Shown: positions 10,120 to 23,800, numbered from the stretch's first letter. The stretch: 64,000 nt of DNA from Mesostigma viride (GCA_009746045.1 RPFO01000003.1:626767-690766); one strand, 5' to 3'. Notes: a model not told the origin generated them from the letters alone. Numbers and translations are program-made.

Positions 10120-10131
10120 ATGTCAAGGGTG
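10120..10131. repeat. Right target-site duplication of a LINE insertion (12 bp)
   Basis: Exact copy of 8558-8569, following the TTAA-type tail. Confidence 0.8.
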
Positions 10132-10640
10132 ACGGAACTGAGTACCTATAAGTCGCGGAAGTGTCGCGGAGACGAACGGAGACGTTTCAAGATCAATTGC
10201 GCATTTGACCCTGATTCGACGGCTAAAATGCAGAGAAGAGGTTGACTGGTAGTACTGTACGATGGTGTTGGACGGAATTTCCGGTCAGCGTTGCGGACTT
10301 TGCATCTCATGTTGTACATGGAAAAGAGCCATTGCGTCGCGCTGTGCTGTGGCGAACTTATTATCCGCCGTCGGATTGCACCGTCGATGCTCGTCGATGA
10401 ACCCATCGCAAGCCATGTACCAAAAGAAGTAGAAAATGGCGCGGCAGCATCTCACAGCGAGTTTGCTAAGTTACAGAATTTGAAGCCCGGCTACTCCACG
10501 TCAAGCAGTCCGCAGGTACCTAGTCCGTAGGTAGTCCGCCGGCGTGAATGAAGTGACAATTTTGACAATTTGACAACTTGAGAACCGGCGACAACTGAGT
10601 CGGGGTAAAATTGAGTTGACTAGAATGCACGGGGGCTCTT
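10132..10640. other. Spacer, nothing recognised
   Basis: Presumably the pre-insertion neighbour of 8508-8557. It contains a weak inverted match (CAATTTTGACAATTTGACAA near 10559) to TTGTCAAATTGTCAAATTGTC near 7960. No gene is recognised. Confidence 0.35.
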
Positions 10641-10800
10641 CACGTAAGCCAGCCATAATTTCAACGAACAAGGCTGCACATTTTCATCTCCATTCATATT
10701 CATCATCCTGAACGACTCGACGGCGGAAAAGATAACGGTCGGCTCGATCTACCATGGTCCGGATTCTCCCGATTTCTGGCATGCGCTGGTTGTCTCCTTG
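10641..10800 (-). repeat. Interspersed repeat family R, copy 1
   Basis: Reverse complement of 54984-55148 over nearly its full length, including GAGACAACCAGCGC, CAGAAATCGGGAGAATCCGG, ACCATGGT, TTTTCCG and GTTCAGGATGATGAA, ending at ATTATGGCTGGCTTACGTG. It has no coding capacity. It is probably the end of a transposon family, since partial copies share the same edge. Confidence 0.8.
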
Positions 10801-11163
10801 GTATATGGGCATGTCACGGAGAGAACAACCAGTTTATTGAAGCAAATATGACACAAAGCAAATTCTTATGCCTAAGCAGAATCTATTTCTTTGCCCTTAC
10901 TTGCCTCGCTGGACATAGGCCACCACATGGGGCCTAGCCAAGAGCCAGGCTGCACCATGTGCATGGGGACTAGCCCAAGCCACGATGTACATACACCCCA
11001 GTGCAAGCGAGGATTTCCTTTTGTATTCACACAGCACCGGCCAAACTTGCTGTAGTGATACACTACTCGGCCTCGCTACTGACACTGGCGTGGAACATGC
11101 GACCGGACAAACGTGGGTCTCACAATCGCGATCCACGGAGCGGACTGCCTGGATAACCATATT

Positions 11164-11253
11164 GACTCGAACACGCGGACAAGATAACGGCAGGCTCGAG
11201 CTACCATGGTCCGGATTCTCCCGATTTCTGGCCTGCGCTGGTTGTCTCCTTGA
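11164..11253 (-). repeat. Interspersed repeat family R, copy 2 (terminal part)
   Basis: Shares the GAGACAACCAGCGCAGGCCA edge and about 85 further bases with 54984-55070. It has the same orientation as copy 1, with 360 bp between the two. Confidence 0.75.
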
Positions 11254-11504
11254 TATTGACATCACACAGGGAAATCAATCGAAGGCCTCATTCCAGATGA
11301 GCTTGCCTGCCAAGTGGGTACATCCACCACTCCAAGGGGATACTCGCAAGGATCCTCCGGCAGGTACTTGCCAATGTGATCGGAATATGGCTTGCTTTGC
11401 AAACCGAGATCCTTGCAAAGGGTATTTGTTCGTCCAATACAAAATAAAACACTGATGCTCTGGAAGGTATTACCCCCCAAACATCAACACCATTCCGCAC
11501 TTAT

Positions 11505-11813
11505 TTATAACTCATCTGGGATATCCTTGCCGTGCGAGTCTTTTGACGCCTTTGTCCTTGAGGAACCATCGCGCGCAGCAGCAGCCCCCTGCCCACTGGC
11601 ATCCGCTTTATGGACACCGTCGACGTCGCTGGACATGGGAATCGCGGCATCTCCCGCAACGCCTCCCCCAAGCGCCTGTGCCTTGAGAGTCTGTGCGGGC
11701 GCTGACTCGTGCTCCTCGGTGGCCAGCCGCCGCTGCCTCTCCAGCACCCGCTCGGTGACACGCGCCGCCTCCTCGTCCAACGCAGGCCATTCGGCGACGA
11801 TGCGCCGCGCGCC
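11505..11813 (-). CDS. UGGT: UGGT exon 38: C terminus and stop
   Basis: 309 nt including stop. Encodes [20 protein letters not shown], then an Ala/Ser-rich acidic tail ending KDIPDEL. The PDEL end is a variant of the HDEL/KDEL ER-retrieval signal, fitting an ER-lumen enzyme. Confidence 0.94.
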   Translation of the reverse strand, partial: GARRIVAEWPALDEEAARVTERVLERQRRLATEEHESAPAQTLKAQALGGGVAGDAAIPMSSDVDGVHKADASGQGAAAARDGSSRTKASKDSHGKDIPDEL

Positions 11814-14800
11814 CTGATGCACGCAAAGCAAGCACAATAAAAAACGTGATGGTAGGTAGCTTTTTATAGCAGGCAAAGATGACGGCCATCCTGGTCCTCA
11901 TGAAGCAAGTATTGAATACGTGATCAAAATCCATGTTAAAATACCCATCCAACCCATGGTCTCCAGACAGACGACACTTAGCATGCCAACCATGATGAAG
12001 CCATTATGGTGCTGATAGTGCACCCTGGTCCTTGAATGTGCAGAAAGTTACGTAGTGGTGAAGAAGATAGCCGCAAAAGAGGTTGAGCAGACAGGAAGCC
12101 ACTGCGACCATCCGCAGTGCCTTGCCCGCAGGAGCAAACGTTGGGATTTATACTGATGCAAGACAGCAGAAACTATTCTGAGAGTCCCCGAGCACCCCCG
12201 AAAAATCCAAACAATAGATGATAGTCGATACACCAGGTGATACTCAATAGGTGATAATCAGTACACTAGGTGATAATCAACTCACTAGGTGATAATCAAT
12301 AGGTGATAGTCAATACACATTACTGACGGTCCCCACCTCCAGCTTGGGCCTCTTGGTCATAATTCAGTAGTTATTGACAAAAAGTTTACGTCTGTACCAA
12401 AGTCGATCCACCTTGGGCTCCTTGCTCGTCAAGCACCTTTTCACAAGGGGTTTTACTGATGGAGTAACGTATCCAGCAATTAGTTAACTATTGATTCCCA
12501 CCTCTAGCTCGGGTTGTTTCACACGAAAGGACATATGACAGGTAGAAAAATGTATAGCTAATAATAGCCGTCCACTGAGGCTACCCACCTCCAGCTTGGG
12601 CTCCTTGGTCATCGGGTTGTTGCACAGATCGATTGTCTTGGCGAGGTGCTTGGTGGCGTTGCCGCACCACGACTCGCACCAGAGCCACTCCTGGGGAAGT
12701 GAGAAGATGGGCACCATGTGCTGCACATAGTTGGGCAAGTCCTGCGAGGCAGCAACACGGACAGTAATAGCGATGCCTTTGTGAGAGACACAGGGTAGAT
12801 AGGAGGTTTGGGGTGAGAAGATGAGGACCATGTGCTGCACACAGTTGGGCAAGTCCTGCGCACCACAAATACGAATAGGAACCACATGCTCTCACAAGAA
12901 AACAGATAGTAAATAATAGAAAAAAGTGGGCAAGTCCTGCACGCCATCGACGCGAATATCAGCAGTGTTACATCATAAGAGACGTATGGGAGATGTTGCA
13001 GCAAGGTGAGATGGGCACCCTGCAGTTGGGCAGGGTCAGTACGGCACCAGCAGGGGGAACAAAGGGCGAACGCAGGTGTCGGGGAGCAGAGTCGAAGCAT
13101 TCGTGATTTCCATCTGGGATTTGCAGGGGGCTGGGGAAAAACAGATACGCGCTGAATGGATTGTCATGGGCCAGACTAGCCGGCGCTGAGCACGAGGGTG
13201 GCTGCAAGTAGCTGCAAACTGAGGTATTGCATGCTCACCTGGTCGCGCTTGGCGAAGCTCATCTCCTCTAGTCGCATGTAATGGCTTGATGGCATGGGTT
13301 ACTGAGGGCTGTCAATGGCTAAGGGCATGTGGTGGGGTACGCTACCTGGTTGAAGTTGGCCAGGCTAATCTGCCGGGCTCATGTGCGATCGTGAGTTAAA
13401 CTAAAGAGAAGTACAGCACTATTGAGTCCCTTACCTGGTCAAGGTTGGCCAGGCTGTTGGGGTCCTTGCTCAGGTTGTTGTAGAAGACGCGCAGGTTGTC
13501 GCCCGCCGCCGTCTGGCGGAAGCGCTGGAGGTCCACCACATAGAGCGCGCTGGGGTTGGTGGGTGGGCAAGGTGGTGGTGATAGTGACGTTTGACAGAGG
13601 AAGCATGGGAAACAGAAGCACGCATGAGCGCACAATATGGTATTGAGTACACGGACTTCTCGTGTGGCTGGATGGTTGACATTTGAGTGGGTGGCTTAGC
13701 TATTAAGAAGAATTTTGGTGGCCGGATGAGCAGGAGGGTGGCTTGGTGTGTCGTCGGTATTGCATCGCATCCCATGAGTGCGTGTCGGCGTGTGTGTGCA
13801 GCCTCAAACCAGGACGGGCATTTGTGGATGAATACACGGATAGCCGGCAGGCTGGGTAGGCAAAGCTCGTTAAAATATAATGGAAAGGGCGTGGGTGGAT
13901 GGCCAGGCCAATCATACAAGTAGCTAACCACAGGCAAAAAGAAAAGGATTAAACCTCCTACCCGTAATTCTAATCATAACCAGGCTCACAAGCTGTTAAA
14001 ATTTCACTTGCCGTGAAAGTCGCTGCCAATGGATGGAGCACAAAAGTTCGGCGAGGAAGCGTGGTGCGACAACCCATTTGCGAGGACATAGCCCCTGTAA
14101 AGTACCATGTGCAGTTTCTTCATTGTGGGAGATAGCGATCAACAAGATCGCTTGCTGCCAGAAATATTTACAATCACTCAACCTGCATCTTTCCTGGCTG
14201 GCAAGCAGCTTTAGCTATTTATCCTGCCAGCGATAGGGCTGACTGGCGCCACAGACAAGAGCGTTGCGGTTACCTGATGTGGTAGGGCTTGCCCTGCAGG
14301 TGATCCTTCCAGAAGCCCTGCAGTTGAGAAGCGTGGAGAAGCAATATTTGCAAACCGGGTGACAGATTTATGGACCAGTCCATCAGCGTGAAGAAAAAAG
14401 GATACATGATCGGCAAAGGGGACATCCAACAAGATGATGATGTCAGCCAGCAGGAGGGCTAAATTAGGGACAGCTGGGGCCAACTTCCTGGGAAGTAGCC
14501 GGGGGGGATTATCAGCATGTTCACACTCGCCACTAATTCCGTAGAATTAGGACCCAGACCGGTTTCTAAAACCCCCGAGTTGCATTCACATCGGGAGTAC
14601 TCCCACCTGAACAGCAAATCCGGCCAATCTTGTTTAGTGACCCCCTGTGATCTCACTCCCCACCGAAATTGTGGCGACTTCGCAAATTCCCCTGAATTAC
14701 GGTGGGAGTGGCTGGAACAGACCACGAGCCCGGCCGGAGCAGTCGCGTCCACTCCCACTCCAAAAGCCCCGATTATTTGTGCCCTGAAAACTATTTTGCA

Positions 14801-17800
14801 TCGTAAAATGCCTTCTCGATTCCTGAACGTTAGTGCGGCCTGAACAATGAGTTTGTTGAATACCAGCGATTTGGTACGGTCTACTGTTGCCACGCCTCGC
14901 CGATCCTTATCAGGGAAATTTGGCGACCCTAGAAGAGCCGATGCGGGTCACTCCCGCGTCACTCCCAAAACACACCAAATATCCGGGCTTAGCACGAACC
15001 TTAAAAACAATTCAGCGGAATTAGTTGCGAGTGTGAACATGCTGTATCAATATAATTTACACTAGCAACCGGGTGGATTAATTAGTATGATTTACACTAG
15101 TAACTGGGGGGGGATATCCTCATCGAAATCCCTGCGCATCACATGAGATGGCCAGCACTCTATGCGGGCACCCGCAATCCCATGGTTGAAGGTAACTGAT
15201 TAGCCAGGGAGGACGGGGCGCTTTACTCAAGGGAGGGTTCCAAAATGATCAAGTACCGTTCTGGGCAGCATGAGGGCGACATGGTGCATACAGCTAGGAT
15301 AACTCATGCAACTCAATCTTGGCAAACTTCTTGGCAACTCCAGAGGAGCCTCCCCCATCCCCCCCATCCCCCTACGCCCCCCCCCCCCCCCGCACACGCC
15401 ACAAACCAACCCCAACCCCATCCCCATCCCTATCTCCTCGCAAGCCATAACTAGCAGCCCTCAGCCTTCAGCCCTGCTATGTTCTTTTCTGTATCTCCAT
15501 TGTTTCTCTACACAAGCCTCGCCGCGCCGTCTTCAGCCACCCCTCCTCTACGCCCTCCTTTCCACCCTCTCCTACCTCTGTGCGTATATCGAATCCCCCA
15601 GAACGTTGCTCGGCATCTCCTGATCCTCCTCCTCTATCCTGCAGTATGTTCCGCAGACCTGTACCATCCCTCTGCATCTCCTATGTCTTTATTCTACTCC
15701 CTATTTAAAAAACCAATCTACTTCCCCTCCCCCCCCCAAAATACCTGCTTCCAGAAGCGGTACCCCTCCATGTCCTTGTTGTTGTCGCAGAAGGGCGTGT
15801 AGCCCAGCGGCCTCCCCTGCAGGTCCATGCTCCACAGCTCGTGCATGTCCGCGCGCACGATCTGGTCCGCGTCCACGAAGATGACCTGCGGTTATGAATA
15901 GCAAAAAACATATGCATCGTGTATTTATTTGTTAAGCAAATGACAGACTCGCAAGGTGCGCCATCTGGTCCGTGTCCACGAAGATTACCTGTGTGGGTAT
16001 AGATAGCGACACACAATGCATGTATTGTTAAAAGCACAGCCCTACAATGATGACCTGTGTGGTCATAAATAGCTACACACATGTAGCAATGCATGTGCTG
16101 CAAAAAAAAGGATGACCTGCAGGTACGAGTAGCCATGCACACGTATAGTATGCACATTTTGATATAAACACCAGTCCGTGAAAGCTGACCTGCAGGTATA
16201 AACAAGAAAACACGCATGTTGCATTTGTGTTGTTACACACAACCTGCGAGCTGACCTGCGGTTAGCCGGACATGTTGTGCAGTAGCAAAGTTGAAGGATG
16301 CCGTCCAGATGACCTGGATGTTGCATCCGGAGCTTCATTTAGTTGTAAATTGCTCTGGCACAGCAACGTTGGCAAACGTGTGCTATCCGCGTAATCGGCT
16401 GCTCTTGCCGAACACAAGTACCTTTGCAAGCGGTCCTGAACGGAGTTGCACTTGCTATTCGGTCTCATACACTTTGATTAGCTGGGGCGTCGTAGATTAA
16501 ACGGGTGATTGCTGGGATTCCAATGGCAAGGCCACGTCATTCAAACGGTGAATTGCTTGGTAGGTGTGCGGTATGGGTGCGAGCCAATCGCAGTGCGCTC
16601 TTCTGGCCTTGCTCGGGTGCAGGAGCGTACCAGGCAAGTCTGGGACAGTGACGTTGAGGAATAAGATGTGGGACTAGTACGGTCCATGGGATTCTAAGAA
16701 GATTGTAGTAAAGGATGATAAGGAAGCGCACCTTCTTGAGGGACAGCGGGAAGATGACGTCGAGGAATAGGATCTTGTACCCCCAGGTGATTCGCTGCTT
16801 CTCCGTCTGCTTGTGCAGCCAGGTGGGCCACTTGTACGTGACCAGCTCCACCTCAAAGCCGTACTCCTCCGCCATCAAAGGGATAAAGCTCTGGCACACG
16901 TGAACATGCAGACGAGGAAAGAGTAACGCCAGTCCAAAGAGCACAAGGTAGACGACACGGTAGAAGTACGCAGTACACAGGATAAGTACACTGTGTCAGT
17001 AAAAAGTAGAGGATACCACGGTTTCGCATGACGACACGGTACAGGTGACAGGATACCATCACGATCCGGGATCGAGACAACACAAACTGCACACGCTTCC
17101 TACCTGGATCTTCACCCGTACCTTGAATGCGGGCGACAGGTAGTTCTTGATGAACCAGAACTTGACTGGGTGCTTGGTGTTGCGCGTCACGCTCAGCATC
17201 ATGATCTTGAGGAATCGCTCATAGCTGGACAAGGGGAAACCACAGAACAAGAAATCGTTAGACAAGGAGGGAGGGACAACCAAAAAGAGCCGAGGAAGGA
17301 ATGATTGAGGAAGTGCTCGTAGCTGGTGTGTGTGTGGCAGGGGTAGGAGGTGTGTGCATACAGGGCAGTTTTGAAGGGTCAATGTGACAGCCAGAAAACA
17401 CGTCGTAGCATGACCTTGAGCAAGCTCTCATAGCTTTGCCACAAAATCCTCACCTATAGTATGCTGGTAGCCACACATAAAGTATGCTGATGACCATACA
17501 ATCCGTATGCTGGTCTTGAGCAAGCTATGGTAGCGGACCACAAAATCCACAAGAGGTGGCCATACATACAGCACGCTTTGCGGTTTAGTTGCCTAGGGGG
17601 GCCATACACGAAGCGTCCACAAGGATATCTGCACTGCTGTATCCAAAGCAGCTTCCATTCTATATCCAAAGCAGGTTTCATTCTATATCCAAAGCAGGTT
17701 TCATTCTATATTCAAAGCAGGTTCCATTCTATATCCAAAGCAGTTTTCATTCTATATTCAAAGCAGGTTCCATTCTATATCCAAAGCAGGTTCCATTCTA

Positions 17801-20800
17801 TATCCAAAGGCAGGTTCGTGGTCACCGCGTGTGGACACTACTACAACGTGTGGACACTACTATAGTACACATCTAGAATGTACAGGTGCCCGCTGGCAAT
17901 GGAGAAGATGTTGATGGTCTCCACAACACAGACCTAGGTCGATACTCCAGTATATTCCGTGGAAGTGGGGTACTAGAATGTACTTAGCACGTACAGGTGC
18001 CCACTGGCAATGGAGAAGATGTTGATGGTCTCCAGCTCTTGCTCCTGCGATGAAGGGATGGCCGGCAGCTGCTTGGGTGGGTGTACCGCACCATCGCACA
18101 AATAGAGAACAGGGAAGAGACACAGGAGAGCTCATGCCGGTGGAATAGCCAGGTTCTGCTATTGGAATAACCAAGAACAGGTTCTGCTATTGGAATAACC
18201 AAGAACAGGTTCTGCTATTGGAATAACCAAGAACAGGTTCTGAATGTCAGAGTGGCTTGAGGCAGACGGGACGTATGCAGGTGAACACACAAGTAGAAAT
18301 GGGTACCCAAACGGGTACCAACATGCCACCTCGAAAGAGAGGTGGATATAGAGACGTTCGGGTAGGCAAAAGGCTGACCAATGGGGGCACCACTTCAAGA
18401 TCCAACGACTCGAGGAGTCCCCACAACCAAATACTTCACAGGTGGATCATCTGCATGGACAGACCTCCATCTGCAAGGCCTTCCCGCAGCATGTGAATCT
18501 CCACCATTCCTTGCTAGGGGTTTGGTCAGGGATGCTTTATCAGGGTAAGCCCCGCAAACAAGTAAAGCAAACAGGCTCGTGGACACTGGCACTCGCACCA
18601 TAAATGTTTTTAGTGGTACATATACTGTACCACACAAAATATCACTGATACTAGCGCTGATGCACACATAGCACGGTAGCCTATAGCTGGAAGATCTCAA
18701 AAGCTGAAGATGCACTACAGCGCCGCCATGAATGCAAAACTTGTGACCCACATATGTTGATACATTTTCAAAATGTACTAAGCACTCCAAATGCTGCTCA
18801 TTTTCTACATTCAGGTGTGCAGGAAGACAGGCCTGTCAGTACTGGTCACGTACGGTGACGCTGCCTTTCTCCTTCCCCTTGCCCGCAAAGAGGGTGGCGA
18901 ATTTGGACCAGAGGCCCCCGCTTGCTTGGGCGTCACCCTGCCAGATGCCGCAGACAGGGGCAGTCAGAAAAAGAGGAGCAAGTAAACCACCGCTGAGAAT
19001 AGAGTAAGAACAATTTAACAAGAACACCAACGTGACCCAAGGAATCTCAAGCAAATTTGACACTTCAAAACCCCACCATGGGAAAAGCGACATGCTATGC
19101 ATACTTACGACTGATGTGACCTTTCCCCCTTGAATTTTCCAATGTCTTTTCTCGCTCATCCTCTTCACTGCCCTTTGCTATCAACATCCACGAGGGTAGG
19201 AGGGGCATCAAGCTTGGAGTGATTGTGAATGCGCAGCAGCGAACCAGCAAAAGCTAATATGATTCGATGGTTCAGGCTGAGCTACAGCACACCACAGCCT
19301 TCACTGGGCATTTTCATTTTCCCATTCTCAACCCTGTTTTCAAGCCGCTTCCCATGACCCTAACATCCTGCGACGAGTGACAAATCATACTACCACATAG
19401 ATAGTAACAACACGTCATGACAAAATAATCGAACAAAATCCACAAAAACAGACCACAGAGAGAGACCACAATGAAGAAGGGACACGAAGAACAGCCCAAG
19501 CAAAATAAATTCATTTCACAACGGAAACAGCGACAATGCGTTAAGTTCAAGACCAAAAGTAGCCCGAAAAAAGCCTGAGGGTCAGGCAGACACAACAAAG
19601 CCTGAGGGTAAGGCAGACACAACAAAGCCTGACCTGCGGATCCCCGGCACCCAGGCCTGCAGGCGCGCCGCCCCCCTCCCCTCCCCCCACGTTGGGCAGG
19701 GGCTCCTCGCTGAGCACGTCCGCCCCCTCCATGCCGGCGCGCTTGCGCACGAACATGCGGATGAGCTTGCCCCCAAAGTCCAGCACGGCCACGTCCATCG
19801 TGTCAATCAGCGCCTCGTGGCCGGTGAGGCGGGGGATGTAGCGCACTGGCACAGGACACATGATCACGAGTGAATCATGGGGATGCAATGACATGTACAG
19901 GCATCCGTCGTTTCGATCAGCGCCTCATGAGCAGGGAGTATCGCGCACTGGGGTATGACAGAATCAACGCACCAGGTTCACGACAAGCCACGGCAAGAAA
20001 AAACAACTGACCATGATAAAAGAGACTTTGGCATTTCCTTATGCGCATGGATGAAGAAGTAGAACTACAACATTTGTAATGCCTGACGCGCATATCCCGC
20101 GCTTTGAAGACATCCCAGTCGTTGATTGTACTCGCTTGTGCACTTTCACCTGCTCAACCAATGTGGATTACAGGCACATCCCATCGCGGCCTCTGGCATC
20201 CAAGACATTCCTTGCAGCCACCGTCCCATCCCCACACAGCCACGTACCGAGCCGCTGCCACAGTGATGCCCCGCGTACCTTGATGCCCACCCCTGGTCCA
20301 TCCAGCTGTCTCAACCATGCCTCCTAAAAAATGAATGAAATCAACATTTCATTCTTCAACCTCTGGAGGGGTTGACGACATCCAATCAATTCCAAAGCTC
20401 CGCCACCTCCAACCACTCTTTGTTTGGGAGCATTACTTGAAAACGGGTATACAATGCCCCCTCTATCACTTGACTGGTCCAACCACCCCAAACCACTCAC
20501 TGTTCTCGGACGACTCGAGGATGCTATAAATAGCCGACGAGCGCCCCGGCGCGAGCCGCAGCGTCCACACGCCCGGGTGGTAGGCCTTGAGCTGGAAGTA
20601 GCCCAGGTTGCTCATCACGATCGTGTCGACAGCTCGCGGCTTCTCGTCGGTGCCCAGCCACAGCTGGAGGCCTCGGGGCGGCTCGTGGGACGTGATGTCG
20701 ATGCAGTGACCTGCGAGGCGCGGGCAAGAGCGCAAATCACCAGAGCATCGTAAGGGTCGAGCGATCATTATAGGGCGTTAGCAGCATCATGGCATTGGAC

Positions 20801-23800
20801 CGTCATTAGGGCAGAGAATTCGCTACAGTTTTGAAGGCATTTGAGTGGGATGAAGGCATAAACCCCAAGCACCAGAGCATTGTGAGGGTAGAGCGATCAC
20901 TCTAGGTCATTATCAGCGTTGAAGGCATCAAACCATTAAAGCAGTGTGTGGGTAGAGCAGTAACAGGAACCAAGAGCGAGGGTCCTCTTTACAAGCTGCA
21001 TAAATGTGCTACTAGCAGACAAGACCACTCTGCGTGTTACATCAGGCAGCCAAATGGTCCACGTCCAGCCAGTTCTACAAATAGCCTCAGGGACTTCAGC
21101 ATCTGCTAATCCCAGCCACTCCAGGGATGGGACTGTGAGGACTGCCCACAAGTCATGAGGCGAGCGCGCCAGGCAGCCAGCTAGACAGTAGGGGAGTTTC
21201 TCGAGCCACAGGGTGCCAGGGATGCGCCACAAGCACCAGGTACGTACCCGTCACCAGCAGCGCCTCCAGCTCAAAGATCACGTCCATGAGCGAGGTCTTC
21301 ATCTCGGTCAGCCGCATGTTGTCGAGGTCGTGCCTGCGCCGGTTAGCATACATGGGGTTAGCATACATAGAATTTCAATCATGAATCATTATCTAGTCAT
21401 CATAATATCATGGCAGCGTTTAGCACCGTGCGTCACTTGTGTGGCAGCGTTTTTGCACGTGTATGGCAGGTTGCGTTGGTGGAGATTTGCACAGCGTGAG
21501 TTTATAACAAGCTGTCCGTCACTAGCCAGACACGCACCAAAGTTGCCTCACTAAAGCACAGTTTACATGAAGCCGCACACATTAATTGGGAACATAATTA
21601 AGAACATACCTCAGTGGGGAGGATATGCGACACATATCCCTGAGAAGGGGCATATGGTTTTTAATACATCATGGGCGACAACCTGCAGGTGGTGGGTGTA
21701 AACTGCCACCTACTCGGGGTGCACAACTGAGGTGCACCTGCACCACCATGTACTCCAGCAGCTCTGCAAAGTTGCGGACATCGGGTGGAAGATGATCATG
21801 GCTAATAAGCAATGGCTAGAGCATGATGGCGTCTCAGCAGAGAGTGGCTCTCTGCATGGGCAAAGCATGGCTGACTTATAGCGAATGCAGTAAGGCTGCC
21901 CCATGGTCCAGAGCCCACAGATAGGCTTGAAACACATTTAGAGGCGCCGGGTTGGGAAAATATAAAGGCCTCTCCCGGAGCCTGAAGGTTTTTAAAGGCA
22001 CACGCACGGTCAACCCACAACCCAAGCCGCGCACATATCACTAAGCAATTTCAGTTTCCAGACGCTTTCATGCCGAATTTAATACAATACTAAAACACAT
22101 TGCAGTATGCAAACCGCACCACAGTGTTGCGCCACCATGGACTCTGCCTAATCCACACTGGACGGCCTTGAAGTCATTCAATACATTAGGGATCGTGGAA
22201 AGTGCAAAGAGGACCAAAAGCACTTCCTGCGTGTCCTTTGACTCCATGTCGTCTATTCTGCCGGACCATGGCAAAGATAAGCAATAATAATACGCAATAC
22301 GCAATAAGAAAAAGAAAGCCAAACAATGATAGCAGAGCTTACCATAGGGCCTTAGACTCGACCAGCCAACGCTCGGGCTCGTCTACACTGCTATAGTAAA
22401 CACAGTCATGTTGAGAGAGGATATACTAAACATGGTACCCCCTTGCACGTACTGCAGAACCTTGGACTCGACGAGCCACGATTCGGGCTACCAAGCAACA
22501 CCAAAGATACTCACGTCAAACATAGTATATAGTATATTTAGTAGTATAGTCAAACATAGTATATGGTATACATAGTAGTATCGAATACTCGACTTACTGC
22601 GCCACCTTGGACTCCACCAGCCATGACTCAGGCTCGTCCACGTTGACGGTGAGCACGTTGCGCGTGATCAGGTTATGGAACGTGGCGCGGGGCCCAGGGA
22701 GCAGCTCAAACTCGTCCGAGAACTCCAGCTGGGCGAACACAATAGACAGGCGATGGTTGGCATTTAGATACCAAGCGAACACAACTAACTCGTCCGAGAA
22801 CTCCAAGATCTCGGGTGCACACAAAACTATCAGACGGATGATCAATAATGAGTGAATCGGCAGGCTCAAACTCGTCGGAATCTCCGAGATCTCCAGCAAG
22901 GAGCCCACAAGATGAACAGCAGTTAACATTAAACAAAAATAACCAATAAAGAACAAGCGAAAGTGGATAAACTCTTCCAGGAGCCCGAGTTGGGCATGTC
23001 AACCGGCCCGAATTACTGAACAATCAACCAGCTGGCAAGCAAGGCCTTGTGTGGGTGCCATTGGGGGTAAAGTAAGGTAAGGTAGTAGCACAGCTTGAGG
23101 CCCAGCACAATAAAGCTAAGCTCGTTGTTTTCTTAGGTGTCGAAAAGCCAAGTGATGCATGCCATTCAAGTACAAAAACTCGCCTCCCCATAATACCTGC
23201 ATGGAAGAGCACACCAAGGCCACAAGGGCACAATCAAAAGACCCCCCGGATCTGAAAGGCACACAGCGGGCCACGAAGAGATAAGTGTTGCGCCTACCTG
23301 AGGGGAGAGCGCGTATCGGTAGTAGCTGCGCAGGGGCATGTCAGTGATGCTGACCTGCAGGTACAATACACGCAAACAGCAAGAAAAATAGCCGCCGAGC
23401 ACAGCATGTGAGGACCCTAACAAAAACATAGAGGGTATCTCCGTGGAGCTGACCTGGGGGCACATAGCACGCGACAGTATAGAATGAGGGCAGGGCATGG
23501 TAGAGCATTCACGACTTGATGGGAGCACTCATCCATGCATCCATGTGTGTTACACAAACACCTGTTAGCAACAACAGACAAAAGCAGGCACGAACAAGCA
23601 CACAAGCAGGAACAAGCACACAAGCATGAACAAGCACGCAAGCATGAACAAGCACGCAGCATGAACAAGCACGCAAGCATGAACAAGCACGCAAGCATGA
23701 ACAAGCACGCAGCATGAACAAGCACGCAAGCATGAACAAGCACGCAAGCATGAACAAGCACGCAAGCATGAACAAGCATGCAAGCATGAACAAGCACGCA

